A model generated the notes under the pieces. The model saw only the letters and a program-made list of their open reading frames with translations, was not told the DNA's origin and ran no database searches. A stretch of 64,000 bases of DNA from an uncultured Bacteroidota bacterium (lineage in GTDB: Bacteria; Bacteroidota; Bacteroidia; Flavobacteriales; Flavobacteriaceae). A program made the translations under genes and the position numbers. Of this stretch, positions 38,134 through 46,783 are shown piece by piece. Numbering within the stretch: the first letter of the stretch is position 1; each line of letters opens with the position of its first letter. The DNA lies in NCBI GenBank assembly GCA_902535165.1, contig CACASE010000004.1, positions 29,490 to 93,489 of the forward strand, read 5' to 3'.

Positions 38134-39089
38134 TTTTCAAATATGTGATTAAGTTTACTTTTCATTTGTTTAAATTCTATCAAAAAAGCATCATGCCCAT
38201 GATCTGATTGTATTTGATAGTAATAAATATTTTTTTTAATAGCTGATAGTAAATCATAAGTATTTTCAATCTCAAAATTTGGAAATAATAAATCTGAATT
38301 AACTCCAACTAAATGAATTTTACTTTTATTTTTTGTTATTAATTTGAGAAACTTATTTTCATAATTATATCCAATTGATGAAAGTAGGTGATTCATATGG
38401 ATATAAGATTTCAATGAAAACTTTTCCTTTAGCTTATTCCCATGATGATTAAGCCAATCAATTACTTTTCTTTCATTTAAATCATTTGATTTAATCTTGA
38501 ATCTTCTGTTTATTGATTTCGGATTTCTGTAAGATAACATAGCATGTAGCCTTGCATCAAAAACTGGATTTTTAGAGTTTTTTAAAATTAGATTTTGAAA
38601 ATAAGTATTTGAAATTAACCAATCAGATGCTTTATAGTCTGCTGCAACTGGAATTAAATTTTCAAAAAAATTTTCATCCAATAATCCCATCTCCCAAACA
38701 AGTCCTCCACCAATTGAACCACCAATTAATGAATGCACTTTTCTAACACCTAAGTTTTTTAATAATTGAACAAATAATTTTGCAACGTCACTAAGAATCC
38801 ATTTATTACCATAATTAAAACCTCTTTTTTCCTGGATATTTCCAGGGATATTAATACACATAACACAAAATTTATCTGTATTAATCATTTTTTTACTGCC
38901 AATTAACTCACTCCACCATCCAGTATCTCCAGAGATATTTGAGTCGCCAGTAAGAGAATGATTTACAACAACTAAAGGACCTTTACCAAGCTGAAGCCCA
39001 AATGTTTGATAACTTAAACTTACTGATACATTCTCACCACTAGAAAGCTTAAAATTTTCAAATTTGTGGTAGTTTAATTTAGTGCTCAC
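38130..39089 (-). CDS. metX: Homoserine O-acetyltransferase (MetX-type alpha/beta hydrolase fold)
   Basis: Acetylates homoserine to feed MetY. The 319-residue alpha/beta hydrolase-fold enzyme has the nucleophile elbow LIGGSIGGGLVWEMG (Ser near 125), SLTGDSNISGDTGWWSELIG near the N-terminus, and the catalytic Asp and His in VNSDLLFP and SDHGHDAFL. It is shorter than the classical 350-380-residue MetX, as in other flavobacteria. An acyl preference for acetyl over succinyl is inferred from the family and the neighbouring metY. It lies 3 bases after metY. Confidence 0.9.
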   Translation of the reverse strand: MSTKLNYHKFENFKLSSGENVSVSLSYQTFGLQLGKGPLVVVNHSLTGDSNISGDTGWWSELIGSKKMINTDKFCVMCINIPGNIQEKRGFNYGNKWILSDVAKLFVQLLKNLGVRKVHSLIGGSIGGGLVWEMGLLDENFFENLIPVAADYKASDWLISNTYFQNLILKNSKNPVFDARLHAMLSYRNPKSINRRFKIKSNDLNERKVIDWLNHHGNKLKEKFSLKSYIHMNHLLSSIGYNYENKFLKLITKNKSKIHLVGVNSDLLFPNFEIENTYDLLSAIKKNIYYYQIQSDHGHDAFLIEFKQMKSKLNHIFEN

Positions 39090-39092
39090 AAA

Positions 39093-40367
39093 TTAAATTA
39101 TTTTAATTGCATTCTCCAGATCATTTTTTAAATCATCAAAATTTTCTAGACCAACTGAAAGTCTAATTAAGTCTCTAGAAACACCTGTTTGTAATTGTTC
39201 ATCCTCAGATAATTGAGAATGAGTTGTACTTGCTGGATGAATTATGAGAGATTTTGAATCACCAATATTAGCCAATAGAGAAAATATTTTAGTATTATCG
39301 GCTATCTTTTTTGCATGATCATATCCTCCTTTAACACCAAATGTTACTAATCCACTTTGACCATTAGGAAGATATTTTTTTGCTAATGAATTAAACTTGC
39401 TTGACTGTAAGCCAGGGTAATTAACCCAAGATACTTCCTCAAGTGAATCTAACCAATTAGCAATTTTCAGTGCATTTTCACTATGTTTTTTCATTCTAAC
39501 ATCAAGTGTTTCCAAACCCTGAAGAATTTGAAATGAATTAAATGGACTAATAGCAGCACCTAAATCTCTTAACCCTTCAACTCTAACTTTCGCAATGAAC
39601 GCAGCAGGTCCAAGCGCTTCATAATATACAAGACCATGGTATCCAGGCGACGGATTTGTGAACTCAGGAAATTTACCATTTGACCAATTAAAATTACCAG
39701 CATCAATTATAGCCCCACCTAAGGCAGTACCATTTCCATTAATGTATTTTGTCAAGGAATAAATAACAATATTAGCACCATGTTTAATTGGATTTAATAA
39801 TGCAGGGGTTGCAACTGTATTATCAACCATAAATGGAACCTTACACTTTTTAGATTCTATAGATATTTTATCGAGATCTAAAACATCTAGTTTAGGATTT
39901 CCGAGGGACTCTGCAAAAAATAATTTAGTATTTTTTTTACATGCTTCACTAAAATTTTTAGGTTTTGAAGGATCAACAAAAGTAGTTTCTATGTTAAATC
40001 TTGGTAACATTACATTAAACATATTATAAGTACCGCCATATAAACTATTTGAGGCAACAATATGGTCTCCACTCTTTAGTAGAGTAAGAATTGCAGTAGA
40101 GATTGCAGCTGTTCCTCCAGCTGTTACTACGGCTCCAATTCCACCATCAATAGATGCTAATCTTTTTTCTAATACATCGTTCGTTGGATTATTAAGTCTA
40201 GTATAAATAAATCCTGGTTCAGATAGAGCAAAAAGATTTGCAGCATGATCACTATTATTGAACAAATATGATGTTGATTGATAAATAGGAACGGCTCTAG
40301 TTCCTTGACTTAAACTTGTATCATGTCCAGCATGAAGAGCCTTAGTTGATAATTTAGAATCTTCCAT
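39093..40367 (-). CDS. metY: O-acetylhomoserine sulfhydrylase (aminocarboxypropyltransferase)
   Basis: A PLP enzyme that makes homocysteine from O-acetylhomoserine and sulfide. The 424-residue protein shows the Cys/Met metabolism PLP family blocks: STKALHAGHD at the start, SNSLYGGTYNMF, VDNTVATPALLNPIKHGANIV and the PLP lysine in SLTKYINGNGTALGGAI. I start at the ATG at 40365-40367; the longer open frame (to 40451) runs through the SAM-II riboswitch and gives an unconserved N-terminus, so it is not coding. First gene of metY-metX-hom. Confidence 0.94.
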   Translation of the reverse strand: MEDSKLSTKALHAGHDTSLSQGTRAVPIYQSTSYLFNNSDHAANLFALSEPGFIYTRLNNPTNDVLEKRLASIDGGIGAVVTAGGTAAISTAILTLLKSGDHIVASNSLYGGTYNMFNVMLPRFNIETTFVDPSKPKNFSEACKKNTKLFFAESLGNPKLDVLDLDKISIESKKCKVPFMVDNTVATPALLNPIKHGANIVIYSLTKYINGNGTALGGAIIDAGNFNWSNGKFPEFTNPSPGYHGLVYYEALGPAAFIAKVRVEGLRDLGAAISPFNSFQILQGLETLDVRMKKHSENALKIANWLDSLEEVSWVNYPGLQSSKFNSLAKKYLPNGQSGLVTFGVKGGYDHAKKIADNTKIFSLLANIGDSKSLIIHPASTTHSQLSEDEQLQTGVSRDLIRLSVGLENFDDLKNDLENAIKII

Positions 40368-40419
40368 ATAAATTTTTTTAGTGCCTAGAAAATGTTTGAC
40401 AAAATTTAGTGGAAAAGCA

Positions 40420-40470
40420 TCTGCTTTAGCACTTTTTTTATGAGGTTGCAATCAGTCAAATCATTCCTCT
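40420..40470 (-). ncRNA. SAM-II riboswitch controlling metY-metX-hom
   Basis: On the minus strand GAGG (40469-40466) and CCTC (40445-40442) form stem P1. Between them runs AATGATTTGACTGATTGCAA, which follows the SAM-II core (UGAUUUAACCGUAUUGCAA in the crystallised Sargasso Sea aptamer, from memory). An A-rich linker leads to GTGCTAAAGCAG (40432-40421), matching the core GUAGCUAAAAAGG. The pseudoknot is supported by new pairs: GCA with TGC and CTG with CAG. It lies 53 bases before the metY ATG. The SAM-bound pseudoknot is expected to lower expression of the methionine genes. Confidence 0.88.
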
Positions 40471-40479
40471 AAGGATTTG

Positions 40480-40488
40480 CAAAATATA
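40480..40488 (-). promoter_or_regulatory. -7 promoter box upstream of the SAM-II riboswitch
   Basis: The minus strand reads TATATTTTG, close to TAnnTTTG with one extra base. Transcription from it would start near 40475, just 5' of the riboswitch stem P1. That is exactly where the start is needed, which supports both calls. No clear -33 TTG is seen, and the region abuts the end of argH. Confidence 0.5.
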
Positions 40489-40514
40489 AAAGTATTTTGA
40501 TTTTTAACAGTTTT

Positions 40515-41798
40515 TTAAAAATTTTCTTTCATTTTATTGATTATGGCATTTAAGCACAAATTATCAATACCTCCAATTAAAGTATGTTTGTTTCTTTTTG
40601 ATCTTGAATAATTTCCATCCTTAATTGATTTTGAAACTTGATCGTATGCTTCTCTAAAGGACATATTATCACCTGTTATTAAATTATTTAATTTCTCTAC
40701 AGAAAAAATAAAGTCATAATTTTTGTTGCTTAATATTTGATCTTTAGTTTTGATTTTTTTTAATGAAAATGAAGTTATTTCAATACAATCTTTAATTGAT
40801 TCTATTCCATCAATTATTTTACCTTTAACCAGCTGCATATCTCTTTGATAGCCACTGCTTAAGTTTGTCGAAATTATATTTAGTTGGTTTGTTAACCCTC
40901 TAATATTATTACACTTTGCTCTAACAAGCTCGAATATGTCAGGGTTTTTTTTGTGTGGCATTATGCTGGAACCTGTTGAAATTTCTTCATTTAATGAAAT
41001 AAAATTTAATTCCTTTGTCATATATAAACAAATATCTGAGCATAATCTTGCTAATGTTTCAGCTACTGATCCAATTGCTATCGCAACTGATTTTTCTGAT
41101 CTTCCCCTACTCATTTGTGCTGAAGCAACATTAAATTTAAGTGTTTCAAATCCAAGTTCCTTAGTTGTATATTCTCTGTCAATATTTAATGAGGTTCCAT
41201 ATCCTGCTGCACTTCCAAGAGGATTTTGATTGTTAATTTTATAAGCTGTATTTAAATAAATAATATCATCAATTAGTATCTCAGCATATGATGAAAACCA
41301 TATACCAAAGGATGATGGCATTGCAATTTGTAAATGAGTATAACCCGGAAGTAGTTTAGTCTTATTTTTTTCTGCAAGACTAATCAAAATATCGAATAAT
41401 TTTTTGATAAGTTTTTTTATTATTAAAATTTCATTTTTTAGGTAAAGCTGAGTTGCGACCAATACTTGATCATTTCTTGACCTACCGGTATGTATTTTTT
41501 TTCCAATATCTCCTAATTTTTCTGTTAATAAAAACTCAAGTTTTGAGTGAATGTCTTCAAAATTATCTTCAATTATAAAGTTTCCCGATTCAATATCATT
41601 TTTTATTGATTTTAATTCATCTACTAATTTATTTTTTTCCCGTTTACTGATTATCTCTGTATGACAAAGCATTTTAGCATGTGCGATTGAAGCAATAACA
41701 TCATATTTAGCAAGAAAAAGATCATAATATCTATCGTCACCAACCGTGAATTTTTCAATTTTTTTATTAAGACTATCATTTTTACTCCAAAGTTTCAT
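40515..41798 (-). CDS. argH: Argininosuccinate lyase
   Basis: Splits argininosuccinate into arginine and fumarate, the last step of the pathway. The 427-residue protein has HTGRSRNDQVLVATQLYL (near 97), TGSSIMPHKKNPDIFELVR (the flexible catalytic loop with Ser, near 270) and GYTHLQIAMP. It is the last gene of the arginine operon, 10 bases after argB. Confidence 0.96.
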   Translation of the reverse strand: MKLWSKNDSLNKKIEKFTVGDDRYYDLFLAKYDVIASIAHAKMLCHTEIISKREKNKLVDELKSIKNDIESGNFIIEDNFEDIHSKLEFLLTEKLGDIGKKIHTGRSRNDQVLVATQLYLKNEILIIKKLIKKLFDILISLAEKNKTKLLPGYTHLQIAMPSSFGIWFSSYAEILIDDIIYLNTAYKINNQNPLGSAAGYGTSLNIDREYTTKELGFETLKFNVASAQMSRGRSEKSVAIAIGSVAETLARLCSDICLYMTKELNFISLNEEISTGSSIMPHKKNPDIFELVRAKCNNIRGLTNQLNIISTNLSSGYQRDMQLVKGKIIDGIESIKDCIEITSFSLKKIKTKDQILSNKNYDFIFSVEKLNNLITGDNMSFREAYDQVSKSIKDGNYSRSKRNKHTLIGGIDNLCLNAIINKMKENF

Positions 41799-41808
41799 GA
41801 TTAAAATT

Positions 41809-42573
41809 TTACAAGGTTAATTTTGTGCAGTTTTTTTTATTATTAATTATTTGATGATTGCCAATGTAAACTTCATTAACTCCATTTTTAAGAGCACTAA
41901 AACAATTTTCAATTTTAGGAATCATTCCATCAACAATAATATTTTTTTTTATTAGTTTCTTATAATCTTTTGCTGAAATGATATCCTGTTTTTGATTGTT
42001 TATCAAAACTCCCGATTTATCAAAGCAATAATTAAGTACTACATTAAACTTCTTTGACAACTCAATTGAAATTTTTGAAGCTATGTTATCTGCATTTGTG
42101 TTAAGAAGTTGACCTTTTCGGTCGTGAGTTAATGAACAAATAACAGGGCAAATACCTAAATCAAGTATTTGCTTTAAAAATTTTTTATTTATTTTTTCAA
42201 TGTCTCCAGCAAAACCATAATCAATTTTTTTAACTTCTCTTTTTTTTGCTAAGATTGTATTACAATCTGGACCAGATAATCCCAATGAATTACAATTATA
42301 TTTTTGAAGTTTTGTTATAATTTTCTTATTAATCAAACCTGCGTATATCATTGCCACTACGTCAAGCGTTTTATTATCAGTTATTCTTCGGCCATTTACT
42401 AATTTTGGCTCTACATTAATTTTTTTTAGAAAATTAGTTACAGTTTTACCACCACCATGTATCAAAATTTTTTTATCCTTTATTTTAACAAAAGACATTA
42501 AAAACTTTTCTATTAATGATTCATTTTCAATTATATTTCCTCCAATTTTTACTACAACTAACTTATCCTTCAT
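41809..42573 (-). CDS. argB: Acetylglutamate kinase (amino-acid kinase family)
   Basis: Phosphorylates N-acetyl- or N-succinylglutamate. The 254-residue protein has the N-terminal VVKIGGNII, IHGGGKTVTNFL, LVNGRRITDNKTLDVV (ligand binding) and LLNTNADNIASKI. Lacking an N-terminal helix, it is unlikely to be the hexameric arginine-inhibited type. It overlaps argF' by 11 bases and precedes argH. Confidence 0.93.
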   Translation of the reverse strand: MKDKLVVVKIGGNIIENESLIEKFLMSFVKIKDKKILIHGGGKTVTNFLKKINVEPKLVNGRRITDNKTLDVVAMIYAGLINKKIITKLQKYNCNSLGLSGPDCNTILAKKREVKKIDYGFAGDIEKINKKFLKQILDLGICPVICSLTHDRKGQLLNTNADNIASKISIELSKKFNVVLNYCFDKSGVLINNQKQDIISAKDYKKLIKKNIIVDGMIPKIENCFSALKNGVNEVYIGNHQIINNKKNCTKLTL

Positions 42574-43513
42574 TTTGAATTAATTTTTTAATAACTACCA
42601 TTGCAGAATAGATTCTGTTTTCCGCTTGATCAAGTACCAAAGAATTTTTAGAGTCTAATACCTCATCAGTGACTACAACATTTCTTCTAACTGGCAAACA
42701 ATGCATAAACTTGGCATTATTGGTTTTAGACATTTTATTTTGATCAATAATCCATGATTTGTTTGTATTGCTAACCAAACCATAATTTTCATAATTAGAC
42801 CAATTTTTTGCATAAATGAAATCAGCATTTTTAAAAGCTTGTTCTTGATCATGAATGATTTTTACTCCCTTTGTAATATTTTTATTTAAGTCATAACCGA
42901 CTGGATTTGTTATTATGAAATCAAAATTATTTTTTTTAGCCATTTTAATAAATGAATTTGGCACTGCATGGGGAAGAGGTCGTGGATGAGGAGCCCAACT
43001 TAATACAACTTTTGGTTTAGGCTTTAATTTATTCTCATCAATTGTAATAGCATCTGCTAATGCTTGTAAGGGGTGATAGATAGAACTTTCCAAATTAACT
43101 ATTGGAACAGAACAATATTTTTTAAATGATGATATTACAATTTCTTTCTCATCCTCATTTTTATTATTAAGCTCAGCAAACTTTCTGATTCCTACAATAT
43201 TACAGTATTTAGAAATAACTCCAGCAGCTTCCTTAACATGTTCAGCTTTACCCATTGACATCACTGCATTATCATCAAACTCGATTTGCCATCCTTCACT
43301 ATTAAAATTCATTATGAAGCTTTTTAAACCTAGCATCATCGCTGCTTTCTGAGTACTTAACCTAGTCCTTAGGCTTGAATTAAAAAAAATTAGACCAATT
43401 GATTTATTAGTTCCAATTTTATTAAACATTAGAGGTTCTTTTTTAATCCTAATAGCTTCTTTAATAATTTTTGAATAATCTTTTATATCATCACTATTAA
43501 TAAAATTTTTCAT
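42563..43513 (-). CDS. argF': N-acetyl/N-succinylornithine carbamoyltransferase
   Basis: Transfers carbamoyl phosphate to acylated ornithine, the Bacteroidota variant of the urea-cycle step. At 316 residues it matches the acyl-ornithine transcarbamylase family, not ordinary ornithine transcarbamylase: FNSSLRTRLSTQKAA (residues 44-58; SLRTR in place of STRTR), HPLQALAD and WAPHPRPLPHAVPNSF. Position 90, Pro in the Bacteroides fragilis succinyl enzyme, is Ala here (GKAEH), so the acyl group is uncertain. It overlaps argD by 4 and argB by 11 bases. Confidence 0.9.
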   Translation of the reverse strand: MKNFINSDDIKDYSKIIKEAIRIKKEPLMFNKIGTNKSIGLIFFNSSLRTRLSTQKAAMMLGLKSFIMNFNSEGWQIEFDDNAVMSMGKAEHVKEAAGVISKYCNIVGIRKFAELNNKNEDEKEIVISSFKKYCSVPIVNLESSIYHPLQALADAITIDENKLKPKPKVVLSWAPHPRPLPHAVPNSFIKMAKKNNFDFIITNPVGYDLNKNITKGVKIIHDQEQAFKNADFIYAKNWSNYENYGLVSNTNKSWIIDQNKMSKTNNAKFMHCLPVRRNVVVTDEVLDSKNSLVLDQAENRIYSAMVVIKKLIQNEG

Positions 43514-44637
43514 TTTAATTCTGTATTTAATGCATTATATAAAACATCAATATGTTTCTTCTTTACGTTTAATGGAGGTAATATTCTTAAAATATTTTTT
43601 TTTGAGCTACCACCTGTAAAAATAAAGTGTTTAAAAATCAAATCCTTTCTTAATTTAGAAGTATCAAAATCAAACTCTAAACCAAGCATTAATCCTCTAC
43701 CTTTGATTTTTTTTATTTTAGAAATTTCATTCATTTTTTTTTTAAAATAAATTCCTATTTCTTTTGCGTTATTTAAAAGATTCTCTTGCTTTAAAGTATC
43801 TAAAACTGAAATTGTTGCACTACATGCAAGATGATTACCTCCGAAGGTTGTTCCCAACATTCCATACTTAGATTTAATTTTTTTGTTAATTAAAACACCA
43901 CCAACAGGGAAACCATTACCCATTCCTTTAGCTACAGGAATAATATCTGGCTTGATTTTGTGCTTTTCAAATGCAAAAAAATCACCAGTCCTGCCAAAAC
44001 CAGATTGAACTTCGTCTGCTATTAAACATGTATTATATTTCTTACATAATTCACTCATTAATTTAACAAAATTTGTTTCTGGTTCATCAAGACCGCCAAC
44101 ACCTTGAATTGACTCAAAAATTATTGCACTAACATCATTTTTAGCCATCTCTTTTTCTAAACTTTTATAGTCATTAAATTTTAAAAAAGTAACGTTAATT
44201 TGTTTGTTTAGTTCAGACTTTATTTTTTCATAATCTGTTGAGCTTAAAGCTGCATTACTTCTTCCATGAAATGAATTTTTAAAAGCTATAATTCTTGATT
44301 TTTTAGTGTGAAAAGATGCTATTTGAAGAGAATTTTCATTAGCTTCAGCTCCAGAGTTACACATAAAAAGCTCATAATCCTCGCATTTCGAAAATGACTT
44401 TATTTTTTTTGCCACCTTTTCTTGTAAATCATTAATAATATAATTTGAGTAAAATCCAATTTTATTGAGCTGATTCTTAATATTTCTAATATAATTGGGA
44501 TGTCTATGTCCAATTGAGATAACTGCATGGCCACCATATAGATCTAAATATTTTCTGCCATCATGATCATATATGTAGCATCCTTTAGCTTTTGTTGGAT
44601 TTATTTTAAAAAGTGGATATACTTCAAATAAGTTCAT
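43510..44637 (-). CDS. argD: Acetylornithine/succinylornithine aminotransferase
   Basis: A class III PLP aminotransferase (375 residues) that converts acyl-glutamate semialdehyde to acyl-ornithine. It shows GHRHPNYIRNIKNQL, MCNSGAEANENSLQIA, FHGRSNAALSST, ADEVQSGFGRTGDFFAFE and the PLP lysine in PVAKGMGNGFPVGG. Other class III substrates (GABA, ornithine) are excluded mainly by context inside the arginine operon. It lies 2 bases after argC. Confidence 0.93.
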   Translation of the reverse strand: MNLFEVYPLFKINPTKAKGCYIYDHDGRKYLDLYGGHAVISIGHRHPNYIRNIKNQLNKIGFYSNYIINDLQEKVAKKIKSFSKCEDYELFMCNSGAEANENSLQIASFHTKKSRIIAFKNSFHGRSNAALSSTDYEKIKSELNKQINVTFLKFNDYKSLEKEMAKNDVSAIIFESIQGVGGLDEPETNFVKLMSELCKKYNTCLIADEVQSGFGRTGDFFAFEKHKIKPDIIPVAKGMGNGFPVGGVLINKKIKSKYGMLGTTFGGNHLACSATISVLDTLKQENLLNNAKEIGIYFKKKMNEISKIKKIKGRGLMLGLEFDFDTSKLRKDLIFKHFIFTGGSSKKNILRILPPLNVKKKHIDVLYNALNTELK

Positions 44638-44639
44638 AA

Positions 44640-45617
44640 TTAAAATATTGAGCTTTTTAAGTTTAAGCCTGTTGTTTCGTCAAGTCCAAACATTAGGTTC
44701 ATATTTTGTATTGCTTGTCCTGAAGCACCCTTAACAAGATTATCTATGATTGATGTTACCAGTAATTTGTTTTTTTCTTTCTTCAAATGTATTAGACATT
44801 TGTTGGTATTAATCACTTGCTTCAAATGAACTTCATTATTTGAGATAATGGTGAATGGATCATTTTTATAATACTCAAAATATAATTTTTTAAGTTTTGT
44901 TAGACTCATTTCGTTGTTGAAATAACTTGTACAAAAAATTCCTCTGGTAAAATTTCCTCTAATTGGTAAAAAATTAATTTTAATCTTTTTTGAACCTAAT
45001 CTTAATATTTTATTAATCTCATTCAAATGTTGATGTTTAAATGGTTTATACCATGATATATTATTATTTCGCCAGCTGAAATGAGATGTGTCATTTAATT
45101 TTATACCTGCACCAGTACTCCCTGTAATTGCATTTGTGTGTATCTCATCAATTTTAATATCAGAATTTAGTAAAGGTAATAGACCTAATTGTATGGCTGT
45201 GGCGAAACACCCTGGATTTGCAATATTGGATGAATTTAATATTTTTTCCTTCATCAGCTCAGGCAATCCATAAACGAAATCTCTTTCCTCAAATGATTGT
45301 CCTAATCTAAAATCTTGGCTTAAATCTATAATTTTTACATTTTTATCAATTATATTTTCATACAGGAATTTTTCTGAGTTTCCATGTCCTAAGCATAAAA
45401 AAAGTATGTCTATATTTTTAGAGATATTTTTACTGAATTTAATATGACAATCACCAACTAAATCTTTATGAATTTCTGAAATTAATTTACCATAATTTGA
45501 TTTACTGCCAGCATAAATCAATTCAGAATTTGGATGGTTTAAGATTATTCTAATTAATTCTCCACCTGTGTAACCTGAAGCTCCTTGTATTCCAACTTTA
45601 ATTAAGTTTTTTGACAT
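44640..45617 (-). CDS. argC: N-acetyl-gamma-glutamyl-phosphate reductase
   Basis: Reduces the acyl-phosphate made by ArgB. The 325-residue protein has the NADP-binding GIQGASGYTGGELIRI at the N-terminus, the catalytic Cys in NPGCFATAIQLGLLPL (near 140) and ITGSTGAGIKLND. It overlaps the end of argG by 20 bases, the longest same-strand overlap in the operon. Confidence 0.95.
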   Translation of the reverse strand: MSKNLIKVGIQGASGYTGGELIRIILNHPNSELIYAGSKSNYGKLISEIHKDLVGDCHIKFSKNISKNIDILFLCLGHGNSEKFLYENIIDKNVKIIDLSQDFRLGQSFEERDFVYGLPELMKEKILNSSNIANPGCFATAIQLGLLPLLNSDIKIDEIHTNAITGSTGAGIKLNDTSHFSWRNNNISWYKPFKHQHLNEINKILRLGSKKIKINFLPIRGNFTRGIFCTSYFNNEMSLTKLKKLYFEYYKNDPFTIISNNEVHLKQVINTNKCLIHLKKEKNKLLVTSIIDNLVKGASGQAIQNMNLMFGLDETTGLNLKSSIF

Positions 45618-46782
45618 TTTGATAAATTTTAATTTGGTTAGACAATATTTTTATAAATCCCTTCGCTTCTTTTGCATTCCATTTCTTGTTCAATTCTCCG
45701 TAAGACCCAAATTCTGGATTCATTAAATCATTCTTTGACATTACTCCATTAAGTGTATACCTGTAAGGTTGTAGTGTTAAAAAAACATCACCTGAAACAC
45801 TTTTTTGGCTACTTTCCAAAAACGATTCGATATCTCTCATTACAGGGTCTAAATAATTACCCTCATGAAGTTGCATTCCATAAAACTTCGATAGTTGGTC
45901 CTTTTGATATTGCTGCCATTTGGTTAATACATGTTTTTCTAATAAATGATGGGCCTTAAGAATAACAATTGGTCCACCAGCCTCAAAACCTACTCTTCCT
46001 TTAATCCCAATAATTGTATCTCCAACGTGTATATCTCTACCAATACAATATTTATTGCAGATCAAACTTAATTTTTTAATGCAATCTACAGAGCTGTATT
46101 TCTTACCATTTATTCCACATATTTGACCTTTGTTAAAGCTTATTGAAATATCTTTTTCTTCGTTTAACAACAGTTGTGATGGATATGCTTCATTTGGAAG
46201 TTTCTTATCTGATGTCAATGTTTCATCTCCACCAACGCTAGTGCCCCATAATCCTTTATTTATTGAATACTTAGCTTTACTCCATTTCAAATTAATGCCA
46301 TTATTTCTTAAATATTTGATTTCATCTTCTCTCGACAATAAATTATCTCTTATGGGCGTTATTACTTTAATATCAGGCGCTAATATTTGAAAAATCATGT
46401 CAAATCTAACTTGGTCATTCCCCGCTCCAGTGCTTCCATGTGCAACATGAGTTGCTTTGTTAGAAATTGCATAATTAACTATTTCAATAGCCTGAATTAC
46501 CCTTTCGGAGCTAACTGAAAGAGGATAAGTATTATTTTTTAAAACATTACCATAAATGAGATATCTAACTATTTTATCATAAAATAAATCAATTGCGTCA
46601 ATTGACTTGTAGCAATGTGCTCCCATTTTCAAGGCTTTTTCTTTCATAAATGAAATTTCTTTTTCCGAAAAACCACCAGTATTTATTGAAACGGCATGGA
46701 CCTCATTTCCCTCACTTGAAAGTTTTTTTAAACAATAAGAGGTGTCTAATCCTCCGCTATATGCTAAAACTATTTTTTTCAT
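45598..46782 (-). CDS. argG: Argininosuccinate synthase
   Basis: Joins citrulline and aspartate using ATP. The 394-residue protein opens with the PP-loop ATP motif VLAYSGGLDTSYCL and has HGSTGAGNDQVRFD and LWGTSVGGDE. I start at the ATG at 46780-46782, one base after the GNAT stop; an in-frame upstream ATG would overlap that gene and add seven residues before MKKIVLAYSGG. Second gene of the arginine unit. Confidence 0.95.
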   Translation of the reverse strand: MKKIVLAYSGGLDTSYCLKKLSSEGNEVHAVSINTGGFSEKEISFMKEKALKMGAHCYKSIDAIDLFYDKIVRYLIYGNVLKNNTYPLSVSSERVIQAIEIVNYAISNKATHVAHGSTGAGNDQVRFDMIFQILAPDIKVITPIRDNLLSREDEIKYLRNNGINLKWSKAKYSINKGLWGTSVGGDETLTSDKKLPNEAYPSQLLLNEEKDISISFNKGQICGINGKKYSSVDCIKKLSLICNKYCIGRDIHVGDTIIGIKGRVGFEAGGPIVILKAHHLLEKHVLTKWQQYQKDQLSKFYGMQLHEGNYLDPVMRDIESFLESSQKSVSGDVFLTLQPYRYTLNGVMSKNDLMNPEFGSYGELNKKWNAKEAKGFIKILSNQIKIYQNVKKLN

Positions 46783-46783
46783 T

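Noticed and set aside
40368..40451. 28-codon upstream extension of metY
   Set aside because: It runs through the SAM-II riboswitch, is not conserved in the family and begins before the expected MEDSKLSTKALHAG start.
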